Source of the DNA: Choristoneura fumiferana
Lineage: Eukaryota; Arthropoda; Insecta; Lepidoptera; Tortricidae
Reading direction: 5' to 3'
Assembly (NCBI RefSeq): GCF_025370935.1
Contig: NC_133472.1
Span: 24,595,523 to 24,659,522 of the forward strand
DNA: 64,000 nucleotides
The position numbers were made by a program, and so were the translations under genes. The notes beneath the pieces are model-generated. The model did no database searches. It saw nothing but the letters and a program-made list of their open reading frames with translations, and was not told the DNA's origin. Below, piece by piece: positions 47,720-58,564 of the stretch (position 1 is the first letter of the stretch; each line of letters starts with the position of its first letter).

Positions 47720-48040
47720 AGTCTCGAGTTTTAGTTATCTGGGTAACATATTGTCGGCAGATATAAAGAACGAAATGGACCTTGAAAGAAAACGATGAGA
47801 TTTCCCTTTGGACGTTGCACTAGGGAGGTTAAATTAACATTGTTCAGAGCCTATTGTACTTCCCAAGGTACTTCCTTCCTTATAGACACGTGTGGCGATA
47901 TTATACAAAGTTGGCCTATAAAGCTCCCTTGCGAGTCCAGTACAATAAATGCAATGCGTTCCGGGTGCTGGTGGGGCTGCCCCACTTCTGTAACGCGTCA
48001 GGGATGTTTGCAGAGGCTCGCATGACAATGCGCATCCCTG
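47720..48040 (+). pseudogene. Decayed LINE reverse transcriptase, C-terminal fragment
   Basis: Reading rightward, SYLGNILSADIKNEMDLERK, then after a stop and frameshift CTREVKLTLFRAYCTS, then after a further shift NAFRVLVGLPHFCNASGMF. This is the order seen after the RT core in a widespread insect non-LTR retrotransposon group: 'YLG..v..d…die.ER', 'CtreVK..LF..yC.sfY', 'yn.afR.L.gLPr.csaS.MFa'. At least two frameshifts and a TGA near 47798 kill it. The fragment stops exactly at the MITE at 48041, so the MITE appears to have landed in the dead LINE. The polymerase motif itself (YADD-type) is not included. Confidence 0.8.
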
Positions 48041-48146
48041 CAGGACTACTACGAAATTCGAAAATCGTAGTATATTATTTAATACGTGAGTGAGAGGGAT
48101 GGTAACGAAACGAACTTCGGTTTTCAAATTTCGTGGTAGCCTCCCT
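48041..48146. mobile_element. ACTACGAAA palindromic MITE, whole copy inside a LINE remnant
   Basis: CAGGACTACTACGAAATTCG at the left mirrors AAATTTCGTGGTAGCCTCCCTG at the right. Same family as 5339-5471, but with a different and shorter centre. It interrupts the LINE fragment at 47720-48040; I do not see the LINE continuing clearly on the far side. Confidence 0.8.
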
Positions 48147-48546
48147 GAGGCTGTTTTGTTCGCTGAAGTTCGCGATCACGTTCACCATCTATTTCTGCCC
48201 TCGTCCTACACCATGTGATAGAAGTAGCGATGAAAATTATGTGATTCCAAGTTTGTTACAAAATAAAGCCTTTGGTGCACCGGGTCCGGCCAGCCGTCAG
48301 TAAGTCATTGTTGTGAAATGCATGTCTTACTGGTCAAGATTAACTTTTAAAATTAGCTTTTAAGTTTACTAGCATGATAATAAGTGTTCTATTCACAAGA
48401 TATAAAAGTTCATAGTTATAGATACTTGATTTTTTTTTCTGTTCTATTTCATAGCATATCATCTCTCAAAACGATATTGAAAGAATTTTAACGCATAGTT
48501 TTATTTTGCAAGCTGAAATATTTTGTTTAGTTAAAGTCTTATTCTC
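48147..48546. other. No feature seen
   Basis: AT-rich apart from 48150-48230. No ORF. Confidence 0.45.
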
Positions 48547-48865
48547 AAGGTGCGAATAAAGATGCGGCCAAACCGCTGCTTAAAAAACGGTGACGGTACG
48601 GAATCGCAGTGACACATCGTAAGCGCACCGTTTTTTTTGCAGCTTTCCACGCCGCTGCTTAAAATACGCAAACGGTGCGGAATCGCAGTGACGTGCCGTA
48701 AACGTCACGAATTTTGTTCGGTAAAGACCTGGCGTTTACGGCACATCACTGCGATTCCGTATTTTAAGCAGCGGTGTGGAGAGCATGCGAAAAAACGGTG
48801 CGCATACGGTGCGTCACTACTTCCGTGCCGTTACCGTTTTTTAAGCAGTGGTTTGGTCGCACCTT
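48547..48865. mobile_element. 319-bp palindromic element with internal direct repeats
   Basis: The termini AAGGTGCGA… and …TCGCACCTT are inverted, and the arms continue through GGCCAAACCGCTGCTTAAAA, the ACGGT…GTGCGGAATCGCAGTGAC segment and its complement. Each arm holds two related copies of CCGCTGCTTAAAA…GGAATCGCAGTGAC (near 48580 and 48652 on the left), so the element is both a palindrome and an internal tandem. Non-coding. Confidence 0.85.
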
Positions 48866-48955
48866 AAATATGTATTATCTGTCTAGCAGAGTCAGAATTT
48901 AAGAAGACTCTACCTAGTTCTGAATGTGACACTAATTTGAAATATAAAAGCAAAA

Positions 48956-49640
48956 GGCCGCTTCTAGATGTCCGTTGTTTCACCGGACAACGGACCGTTT
49001 TTGCTGGACTTGCGGTGTTGCATGGCCGCTTGTGGACTTCCGTTATTTTCACCGGACAACGGACCGTTTTTTGCTGGACTTGCGGTGTTGCATGGCCGCT
49101 TGTGGACTTCCGTTATTTTCACCGGACAACGGACTGTTTTTGCTGGACTTGCGGTGTTGCATGGCCGCTTGTGGACTTCCGTTATTTTCACCGGACAATG
49201 GACCGTTTTTTGCTGAACTTGCGGTGTTGCATGGCTGCTTGTGGACTTCCGTTATTTTCACCGGACAACGGACCGTTTTTTGCTGAACTTGCGGTGTTGC
49301 ATGGCCGCTTGTGGACTTCTGTTATTTTCACCGGACAACGGACCGTTTTTTGCTGGACTTGCGGTGTTGCATGGCCGCTTGTGGACTTCCGTTATTTTCA
49401 CCGGACAACGGACCGTTTTTTGCTGAACTTGCGGTGTTGCATGGCCGCTTGTGGACTTCTGTTATTTTCACCGGACAACGGACCGTTTTTTGCTGAACTT
49501 GCGGTGTTGCATGGCCGCTTGTGGACTTCCGTTATTTTCACCGGACAACGGACCGTTTTTTGCTGAACTTGCGGTGTTGCATGGCCGCTTGTGGACTTCC
49601 GTTATTTTCACCGGACAACGGACTGTATTTTGCGGTGTTG
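48956..49640. repeat. 70-bp-period minisatellite, about 9 units
   Basis: CATGGCCGCTTGTGGACTTC recurs at 49021, 49091, 49160, 49230 (with one change), 49300, 49370, 49440, 49510 and 49580: eight steps, seven of 70 and one of 69. Units differ by a few substitutions (GGACTT/GAACTT, TTCC/TTCT). Each has a dyad TCCGTT…AACGGA around TTTTCACCGGAC. The first unit (48956-49020) is degenerate. The unit has no stops in several frames, so long frames (for example 209 codons at 48937-49566) are automatic. Confidence 0.97.
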
Positions 49641-49745
49641 TATGGCTTCGTCGCCGGACAAGTGTCCGGTGCATGTACACACATTCATTGTAAGCCATAC
49701 ACCACCGCAAGTTCGGCAAAAAATAACGGTCCGTTGTCAGGTGAC
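49600..49745. repeat. Inverted terminal hairpin closing the minisatellite
   Basis: The last, altered unit (TTTTGCGGTGTTGTATGGCT) is followed by its own inverse (AAGCCATACACCACCGCAAG, then AAAAAATAACGGTCCGTTGT). In between is a perfect inner hairpin CCGGACAAGTGTCCGG. So the array ends in a foldback made from its own unit. Confidence 0.9.
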
Positions 49746-50605
49746 GACAAGTTGAAATGTGTGTAGATTATAACTTAGTTAAAATACTAAAGTGCAGCTA
49801 CCAAATATTATTCTCATTGTTTTTTTTTAGAAATATGCAACTGTACTTTAGCCAACGGTGTTTTTGATCAAAGCTGTTACAACTATAGAGTATGTACCTA
49901 TTTTGCTAAAGAATTTAAAGTATAAGAATGTAGGTCGATATCACATGGCCGTACAGAAGCGTGTGAAACGCAAACTCAAGTTTTCCATACGTAACCGCCG
50001 CCTGACATCTTAATACTAAGCCTGCCGCTAACTTAAACATAATTATTTACTGCGCCTTGTCAATCAATAAACAACCGTATTAAGTTAGGTGTAAGTTTTA
50101 AATTAGGACAATAGATGGTTTTATGTATGAATAGGCACGTTTGTTTGCGGTGCGCAGGAGTCACTTGTGTCAATTTCTTTAGGTCCGTTTAGTAGAGGCC
50201 GCTCGAACGAGTTCTGTTTGAGCCAGGTTATTTCATGAGTAAACACATTGGTGTCCATTATTATTATTATTTTTGAAATAAATTGTGTTTAATTCCATAT
50301 GAAGTGTCTTTAAACGTAATCAGAACAAATAAGTTGAAAAATACACCTTCTTTTGCGTGGTACCATCAGATGGTACCATTGAAGGTACTACTGAGTTTTT
50401 TTTTGTTCTTTGAACGTTGGCATGTAGAGTTTGAATTTTTCACATTTATAGGTATGCTTAATACGTATGCCTATTGGATACCTGCATAGGAGTATTTGCC
50501 ATATTTTGGATCCATTCAAGATTCTTGATTCATTTGTGAAGCCAAGACGACGGCGTGAGGCCGCCTTGTCTAACGTGCTGACGTATACGATCACATTCAC
50601 TATCT
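49746..50605. other. No gene; one short palindrome
   Basis: TGGTACCATCAGATGGTACC plus A (50358-50378) is a perfect 21-nt palindrome around CAG. Otherwise AT-rich DNA with nothing recognisable. Confidence 0.45.
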
Positions 50606-50903
50606 TTTTAGGGTTCCGTTCCGTACCCAAAGGGTAAAAACGGCAACCCTTTACTAAGACTTCACTGTCCGTCCGTCCGTTCGTCTGTCAACAGGCTGTA
50701 TCTCATGAACCGTGATAGCTAGACAGTTGAAATTTTCACAGATCACGTATACCTAACTGTGGCCGCTATAACAATAAATACTAAAAACAGAATAAAATAA
50801 ATATTTAAAGGGGGCTCCCATACAACAAACGTGTTTTTTTGCCGTTTTTGCTATTGTCTTGGAACCCATCGTGTGCGAGTCCGAGTCGCACTTGGTCGGT
50901 TTT
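50606..50903 (-). repeat. Family K repeat, about 298 bp, both ends visible
   Basis: On the minus strand it starts AAAACCGACCAAGTGCGACT and ends …GGAACCCTAAAAA. The 5' part has the dyad GTGCGA…TCGCAC (50873-50891); the 3' end folds as AGGGTT…CCGTACCC-AAA-GGGTA…CGG…AACCCT (50609-50650). The ends follow the same plan as family C. Confidence 0.8.
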
Positions 50904-51227
50904 CCTATCCACGTCTCATACGGTGTGACAGAAAGAAGTACTTAAAAAGATTGCAATTCCTAGTGTGTTCGAATAGAAAATAAAGCCTATTCTGGTGATT
51001 GCACGGCCCGAATTGGAGGCTTGCGTATTGTGTTTGTTGTTGAGGTGGGGTGGTGCTTTCGGAAACAATGCGCTACTTACTTAAAAGTATAAATATACGA
51101 TTCGGCTATTGTGATCAGGGAAACACGAGGATTTATAAATTATCTTATTAGTCAACGGTCTTTCCAATGTTTTAAATTATCTCAATACCATTTTTCATCT
51201 AAATCGTGATTTATTAAGTCCTTTAAG
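50904..51227. other. No feature seen
   Basis: A mixed-composition spacer between repeats K and C1. Confidence 0.45.
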
Positions 51228-51870
51228 TATAAAAAAGCGGCCAAGAGCGTGTCGGTAATGCCCAAAATAGGGTTCCGTAGCCATTACGAAAAAATTAAGT
51301 AATATTTTTCTAAGGATTTCATATTTTATACGGAATCTTCCAAGTTTAGGTATATTTTATACCTTAGGCTGCTATTTACTCATAAACTACTAATAATTCT
51401 CAAGCAAACTTAGCCGTTATAGTTTTCCTTGAAAGTTTGGTCTGCTTACTACCATCCTGATTTTTTTTTAATTTTTCCACCCACTGGTTTAGATTTTAGA
51501 GGGGGGGGGATGCTCGATTTTAATGAAAATTTGCACTATAAAGTTGAATATTTCGCAAACAAATCACTGAATCGAAAAATCATCTTAGCAAACCCCTAAT
51601 AGTTTTAACGATACCCCACACTATAGGGTTAGATGAGAAAAAAAATCACCCCCACTTTACGTCTATGGGAGGTACACTAAAAAACATTTTTTTAATTTTT
51701 AATTGTACCATTTGGTCGGCATAGTATACTTATATATTCATGCAAAATTACAGCTTTCTAGCATTGATAGTCCCTGAGCAAAGCCGCGGACGGACAGACA
51801 GACATACAGACAGACATGGCGAAACGATAAGGGTTCCGTTTTTGCCATTTTGGCTCCGGAACCCTAAAAA
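51228..51870 (+). repeat. Family C repeat, copy C1, full length (about 643 bp)
   Basis: It starts AAAAAAGCGGCCAAGAGCGT and ends with the hairpin AGGGTTCCG (51830-51838), GCCA-TTT-TGGC, CGGAACCCT (51857-51865) plus an A run. Inside are a G9 tract (51502-51510) and GACA-rich microsatellite (51790-51818). Other copies: 43647-44252 (inverted), 9995-10363, and end scraps at 45183 and 33083. No ORF, so non-autonomous. Confidence 0.9.
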
Positions 51871-52489
51871 CGGTGGAAATTAATTCACATCTAATACTTT
51901 AATTATTTAGGATTCCAAATTTTGACGTTCAGGTGCGTACAGACCGTTAATTGTCAAATGAGTCAAATGATTTTTATTACACACTGTTGCCCGCGGCTTC
52001 GCCCCCGTTGTAATTTCTCTTGCATAAAAACCTTCTAAAAAGAATTAGCCAAATCCGTCCAGCCGTTCCCGAGTTTTGCGCTTAGCAACACATTTTCCGA
52101 TTCACTTTTATTTATTTAGATATATAGGTACTGCATTAAAAATACAATACAACTGAGGCATCTTATGTAATTAGGTAACGTAATGTTGTGAAAATTCCAC
52201 AGTTTTGGGATGTGATACTACACCAGCTTATATAAACACGTACGCCAAATTTTATAAATAATTTATAATGCATAGGTACTTCGGTATGTTATCCCAAAAA
52301 CTTATAGTTGGATTGAAAAAAAAAAATCCTTTAAACTAAGGCTGGCACCAACCTCACGAAAATAGTTGACATTTAGGTACGTTAGATTTTATAAAAGATA
52401 ATGTTTTTTCCCCTTAAGCACAACTTTGATGTCGGTCTAATTTTTAAAGTTGCGTACCTATCTCAGTTTGCAATAATGGAACTCTAATA
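51871..52489. repeat. Short RTE/SINE-like scrap; otherwise nothing
   Basis: 51985-52110 (GTTGCCCGCGGCTTCGCCCC, then AATCCGTCCAGCCGTTC) has the wording of a very common lepidopteran repeat tail. The rest is AT-rich. Confidence 0.5.
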
Positions 52490-52760
52490 GAAAGAAAGAA
52501 ACAAAGGTTTATTTTGGCTCCATAAGTACCACCTAAAACTAAGACTAAAACTAGCACTAACACTATGTTACTTGGTGACACGGCAGGATACCAAAAAGGG
52601 TCTCCACTCAGCATGTGTTGCCGCACATTATGTGCAGCCACGCTGGTTTTCTGTGGAGCCCAAGGATCTCTTGTTGTCCATTTGTCTGTATGTCTGTTCG
52701 TCCGTCTCTCAAGACCATTTTCTCAGGGACGCGTGGGCGTGGAGGTCCTGTCAAGCTGAA
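52490..52760 (-). repeat. 3' end of a non-LTR element, plus a second repeat scrap
   Basis: On the minus strand, AACACATGCTGAGTGGAGAC, then CTTTTTGGTATCCTGCCGTG, ends in CAAAATAAACC and a TTTCTTTCTTTC tail at 52490-52505, as expected of a LINE 3' end. 52665-52760 (GTCTGTATGTCTGTTCGTCC, CTCAAGACCATTTTCTCAGG) is a different repeat type. The 64-69-codon frames here are by-products. Confidence 0.55.
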
Positions 52761-53579
52761 TGTCTAGAGAATAAGTTATAAGTAATACGTACCTACGTAG
52801 ATACATACACCTATTTACTTACTTGATTAACTTATAAGTTACTGAGTAACAAATCAGACTAGACTGAATACTTAACCTGCTTTTCCTTCTTGTACCCACT
52901 GAAACCTAAGAAAAAATTGATAAAGACAAGCCAGTCTCAACAGATTATCGTTATGGGACGCTTATTTTAAGCCTTTAGAGTAATAATTTCTACATGCTCG
53001 CAACAGAGGACGCGGTTGAGAGCGTTACTCATACGTAGGTTAGTTCACCAGATGTTTCTAACGTGGTTTTGTTTGGTCAGAGAACTTATTGAAGTGTTTG
53101 TTGTAGACAATGGAAGGCGGTATCAATGGTCGGCCGGGCAGGTGCGTGGGCGCGCGCGCACGAGCGCGGCTCCCCGCTGAGTGTTTCACTTTGACCATCG
53201 GTGCTAATGTATCTGTATCGTTTCGTGCAAAGTATTATCATATCCTCATCAATATAAGAAACAAAAATAAGTTAGTTTAATTCCGTATTTAATAGGTTGA
53301 GCTTAGTCTTATAATGAGGACGATTAGCTTGTGCTCGACATTTTGGAGTCTATTTAACCAAGAGTTTATGGTTTCTTCGTTATAAATAAAAATAAGCAGC
53401 GTTGCAATAAAAAAAGTTGTCACAGTTAATGAATTTCAATTATTATCACTAAACAATTAAATCATAATATATTCGATGTTATTGCTCTATGTGCTGTTTT
53501 ATAGTTAAATATGTTTAGTTTTAGTTTTGTAACCAAGGGACTCGAAACATCGCTGTATTATTATTGCTCTTTTCATGTG
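52761..53579. other. No gene; GC-rich island at 53.10-53.19 kb
   Basis: GGTGCGTGGGCGCGCGCGCA lies in a single-copy-looking GC block. The rest is AT-rich. Confidence 0.4.
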
Positions 53580-53780
53580 ATTTTTTCTTTAATTGAATAC
53601 TATAGTTTTTAAGTATTATATTTGCAGTTAATTTATTTTGAAAAAATGACATTCTGTCAAGTTTCTTTCAGCGCATTCTTCTTGGCCATGATGGTATTTC
53701 CGAAAGCGCTGGTAGTTTAAAAAAAATATGCGGAAAAGTGTCCATTGCGGCTTATTTACTGAATAAATGTTTTAAATTAG
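53580..53780 (+). repeat. Family H: non-LTR element 3' end, copy H2
   Basis: This aligns with H1 over the whole length (AGCGCATTCTTCTTGGCCAT, TTTCCGAAAGCGCTGGTAGT, TGGCTTATTTACTGAATAAA-type end). The 5' extension (TTTTTTCTTTAATTGAATAC) also matches H1. Confidence 0.75.
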
Positions 53781-56261
53781 AACTTTTAAATTTAACTTGC
53801 ATTAGTAGTGACCTTGACAGAACAAAATATGAAAAAATAAAGAGATGGTTTCCATTTTGTTTCTTTAAATGCTTATTTCTCATTCTAAAAGTATATCATC
53901 TCAATTACGAATTAACATTAAGCTGTAAAATCTACATCTGCATACGGCGCGCCTCATACTATCCGTAACATTCTGGCGCTTTGTTATGAACACGATTTTT
54001 AATTAGTTTATAAATGTTCCCTGGACCCTATGAATATTAAAAGCGGCTCGCCGGCGGACTAATTTACTACACTTCAAGCGCTTGCTCGAAATCGAATCTC
54101 TGACGATCACCGACTGGACGCAATTAAAGCCGAAAAACAGAACGAGCAAGGCATTATTAATAATATTTCTATTGAGAAACAACTGGCGCCTGCGGCTATT
54201 TTTATAAGAAAAAACTCGGAATTTATACGTCAATATGAGTTTGTCGGGCATTATCGTAAAATGTGAATAGTATTTAATAGTTGATGTAAGGAGGGCCGCT
54301 CCTATTAACATTTGAGTTATTTGACAGTTGTGATGTGCTGGCGTGAGCGCCGAGCACTGACGGCCCGCACTGTGCTACGATCATTGCTTCCATTTCTGAA
54401 GCCATTCGGATGTCCAATATTACCTGAGCATCATGCACTGATACAAACACATTGATACGAATAGTTAATAATTAATAGTTGCACTCTAGACTGCATTTTA
54501 TTGCTGAAGTTGGCTTGGCTTATTTTTACTTAAATACGTAAGTATATATACATTATATATATGCATCAAAAACACTCTTTTAAACATAACCGCATTGTAG
54601 TTAAGTTAGGTAGAGTCAAAATAAAAAATAAATTAACGTTACATACGCCCGCCCTCTGCATGTGTATCAATTTAACAGTGTTACTATTAAGACGCTGTCT
54701 GCACTACATTGGATGACCTGTAGGTGCAGACTCAAATCGACTTTTATGCATTTATAAAAATAAAAGAACGTTGTAAGTATTTGAAGCATGTATTTGCGTA
54801 AATTAATAGTTTTTTTACCCTGAGGGTTATTCTTATTGTAAAAGGCGTCATTGGCGACACCGCTTAGCTTATATTTATACCTGACGTAAGTCTTTTCTTT
54901 GACATAGGTACTCAACAAGTAACCAATACAAGTACCCATGTAACGCCACGCTACTCACTAAAACAACTATCATCAACAAGACTGAAGTAACGGGTTACTT
55001 TCCCAAAAGTTGTATTTTATAGTCTATTATAAAGGTCAGTTTTTTCAATACACAATAAATAGATGATAACCGCGACGGGGGGTGGCAACAGCCGCCTAAT
55101 TGTTTGTAATTAGCGCTGCGTGTCCGGCGCGGGCGCACGCCGCCCGCTCTCGCGTTTATGGACTGTTTATTGCTTAATATGTCATGATAGGTTGGAGTCG
55201 ATTGTGATCGGAGCCAGATGCTTTTAAAACATATCAAGAGCCGACTCATGCATGATATTGACTACGTTACTAGAAAATCATTCTATTAGGTACTCACGAC
55301 GTTGATTAGTTTTTAAATTGTGTTTAGCTCTACGAGTAGTATCAGATTGTAAAATATTTAACTACCGTCCTAGTAATAACAAAATGTTTTTTTTTGCTGG
55401 CTCACTCTTCCATTTAATATGAAAATTTTTATTTGTAAGTAATCGTAATTTATGTAAAAATTATCTTTTACGCAAATCTCAGTTAATTAGTAAATAAGGG
55501 GTGTTTTCCGAGTATTTCTACATGATAATATTTTTCATACGAATTTTAGCCCATGAGTAGAAATACCAGGAATATCATAAAGTTGCATTTTACAATTTGT
55601 ATTGTAATATAGATATATGTTTTATATAAATCTCTGTGTTAACAATACCTACCTACAGATAAAACTGACTAGATGACGAGATCAACGACGTCTCAGTTAT
55701 ACATAGAATACACACGTAAATGGAAGAACAGAAATGTATTCAACCAACCCAAAATTAAAATAGTTGAAACTCTCGTTTTTCTTGTTTTTCTGTAAAGTGC
55801 GATGTCGGACTCTGAAGGCACCATGCCAAAAAAAATATACTTTTGAGATCTGGTTGTGGTGACGATCCTTTTTGTCACTACTATTATTAGTAAAATCTTA
55901 CCACCAAGACAATAAACCATTTACATTTTACGACTGTAGTCAGCTGTATTGAATCGAATCTCTTTCGAATAAAATTCATTTTACAACGAAATATTTTCAA
56001 GCTTTTTTACAAGCTTTTCTATCAATTAGGCATCTTTCCTCTTTTTCACGCTATGCAGTTTTGTACTACTTACCTGAACAATATAGACTCTCAACGTTAA
56101 ATCACTAAAAAATAGAAGATGAATGCGTAGGTATATGAATATTTCCGGCGGCACTGGTTTTGGGACAAACTTGGACTTCTGGCATTTCCTCTTGTTTCTT
56201 CTATTCCGCGAGCGTGACCAACTGACTGATTGACCAAAACGTTCAGACTTAACCAACCTTC
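53781..56261. other. No gene; mixed-composition blocks at 54.0-54.42 and 55.06-55.25 kb
   Basis: Both blocks are single-copy-looking, with homeodomain-type cores (TTTATAAATG, GTTTATGGACTGTTTATTGC, TAATTGTTTGTAATTAGCGC). They are candidate regulatory sequences. Leftward frames of 84-102 codons run across them without recognisable motifs. Confidence 0.4.
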
Positions 56262-56350
56262 TTGGCAATGATGGTCTTTGCGAAAGTGCTGGTAGTTTAA
56301 AAGGTGTGAAGTAAAATAGCTCTTTGCAGCTTGCGACTTGTGATTTTGAT
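56262..56350 (+). repeat. Family H scrap, copy H3
   Basis: CTTCTTGGCAATGATGGTCT and GCGAAAGTGCTGGTAGTTTA match H1 and H2. The rest of the repeat is eroded. A 114-codon leftward frame overlaps it and is not called. Confidence 0.7.
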
Positions 56351-57279
56351 TTTGACATATTCATTATCATTAAAGATCATAGAGGACAATATGAAGGGAT
56401 TTATCTAAATTCCAATGAGCGAGTAAATTTTGTGTACTTCCACGGGAGCAAAAGTGCGGGACAAAGCCAGTAATTTCATAAGATCTACCAATGTAAGTGT
56501 CAAGTTTTGAATTTGACACCTTGTAGAAACGAGATAAAGCAAGATCCCATTACTTATGGTGATTGAGCCGTGCGTGTATTGAGAAATAACTATAATAGAT
56601 TGGCAGAAATATTTCCTGTCATAAAAGCACAATATTCTGTCATAAATTTTGTAAATTAATGTCTGGGTTCAGTACCACAATATGAACCACTGTGTACTCA
56701 AATTATTTGAGCCACTGTGTACAAAACCGACATTATGGATTTATCTTATTCCACATATGGTGTCTGGGTCGAAGTGCAGTATATGCCAAAATGACCTCAA
56801 TTAACTTTTTTCTCAGCAAAAATAATAATCCATTAAAACACAAGGTTCGTGAAGAAATACAAAGAACACCTTACCTTAAAATTCAGTTTTTCTTTCGTCA
56901 AAACAAATAAACACTCACTACTCGTTACATCACTATTGCAAGGGAACTGATTGTGACCTGTACCTATCGGAAGACCTTCCGAAGAGTGGTAGACATAGAA
57001 TGCTATCTAAATAACGGCCAGTGCGCCACTGTTGTCGCTATAGCCACTGTTGCCGCCTTGACCCTATATTTGTTTTCAGGAATGAGAAAACTTAACATAT
57101 TATTGCACGTGACTGTACGCTGCTCATGAAAAAATATATGAAAATTACGTATGTACAAAAATATTACGAACTGGGAACATTTGATACTCACAGAGAGTGA
57201 AGTCGTCAGCAAAGCAAATCCAATCCTAATATTCATTGACACCTCAGATTAAACGCATATAGATAGATACAATGATCAT
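56351..57279. other. No feature seen
   Basis: AT-rich DNA with no support for a gene or repeat. Confidence 0.45.
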
Positions 57280-57400
57280 GCACCGTGACGTCACACTCGC
57301 GACTCACACAGACGCAGCGGTGACGTCACAGCCGCCGGAAGGTAACGGCGCGCCACGCCCAGCCCCGCCCTGCCGCCGCCGGCCGAACCCTCCTGTTGGT
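57280..57400. promoter_or_regulatory. GC-rich island with two perfect TGACGTCA sites
   Basis: TGACGTCA, the palindromic CREB/ATF site, occurs at 57286-57293 and 57321-57328, 35 bp apart and both in a GTGACGTCACA context. It is followed by a CCGCCGCCGGCCG stretch. Presence of the motifs is direct; regulatory activity is inferred. No ORF with coding character is attached. Confidence 0.4.
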
Positions 57401-58175
57401 ACAAACCGTCGTAATACTTCCACGCAAATGAATCTCACTTGCACTGAAACGGAATAAAGTCCACAACACGCTGTTCGTTTGCGTCGCTAGCAAACGTTAC
57501 GGGAAAAATAAGCAAAATAACCATGAAGCACGTTTTTGATTCTAGCTATGCTTCGAAGAAAACGTCTTGCCTTCGATTGTTGGGTATAATTTTGCACTTA
57601 CAATGACCAAAAAATAACGTTGTGTTAACTATATCTACCGCGTTAATGAAAATCAAGAAACTATGATACCTACCTACCTACTTTGCATCGCTATTGGAAA
57701 AAAAAATGATTCGTATATCTTAACAAATAGGTTAATACAAAACAAAAGAAAAATAAAACTAAAACTAACTTGTACTAAGTCTACAACCACCTACATATAT
57801 TTAATTTAATGCAATACTCCTTTAAATTGTACCTCACGATGTGTATGTTCTTCTTTTCCATTGCCCACAAAACATTATGTAGGTATATCTAATCTTGAGT
57901 TTTAGTCTTTCAAGAAATGGGTAAAGATGACTGTTTTACTTGTAGGTAATTTTAAGTAACCTTATTCAAATAAAGTTACTAAGTTACCAGAAAATATTAA
58001 TTTTCTCTACGTCTGGCAATATATGGCAATGGTATTTGATAGTTAGAAAGGACAAATGAACATTCATTTAAACAACAAGTTAAACAATAAGTTTTATAAA
58101 AATACATTTTTAATATTTTTTTGTAATAAGTACTAAAACACTTCGAGAACAGTTCGTGATTTCCCATTGATCTCC
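57401..58175. other. No feature seen
   Basis: AT-rich DNA; many ACCTAC and GTAGGTA runs. Confidence 0.45.
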
Positions 58176-58540
58176 CATCTCAAAGATCGGTCAAGTGCGA
58201 ATCGGAATCGCATACGAAAGGCTCCACACTATCGTACCTACCGAAATAATTTTGATTTAAAATATATTTCTAATACAGGCTTTTTGCTGACTGTATTTTT
58301 GTCTACTCTACCTATTTGCATTGTTATCAAAACTAATATCTGTGCCAAGATTCAAGTCGATGTCATCAACCGTTGAAGAGTTCCCTCTTGCGGAGATGAT
58401 CCTGGCCGCACCAACAAAATATCACCAAAATACCTAGCAGATTCTTGTGCTGTCAGCAAACTTACATAGGAATGACAAATTTCAGCTCAATCAGATACCA
58501 TGAAGTGGTCGAAAAATGATTTACAAATTTTTAAACCAAA
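58176..58540 (+). repeat. Family J repeat, copy J3, with a K/C-like 5' end
   Basis: It begins ATCGGTCAAGTGCGAATCGG with the dyad around 58195-58213 (GTGCGA…TCGCAT), like the start of family K. Further on, CAAGTCGATGTCATCAACCG, GCGGAGATGATCCTGGC and GATACCATGAAGTGGTCG match J1 and J2. The 5' end suggests that J belongs to the same group as K and C, unless two elements are joined here. Confidence 0.65.
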
Positions 58541-58564
58541 TTTACTTACAAATTTATGTAAGTA

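Noticed and set aside
48937..49766. A 209-codon frame and many overlapping frames of 61-103 codons
   Set aside because: They follow from a 70-bp tandem unit without stop codons. 70 is not a multiple of 3, so all three frames are visited and stay open on both strands. There is no start context or codon bias.
56026..56370. 114-codon leftward frame
   Set aside because: Partly overlaps the family H repeat scrap; composition is Lys/Arg/Ser-rich and no motif is present.
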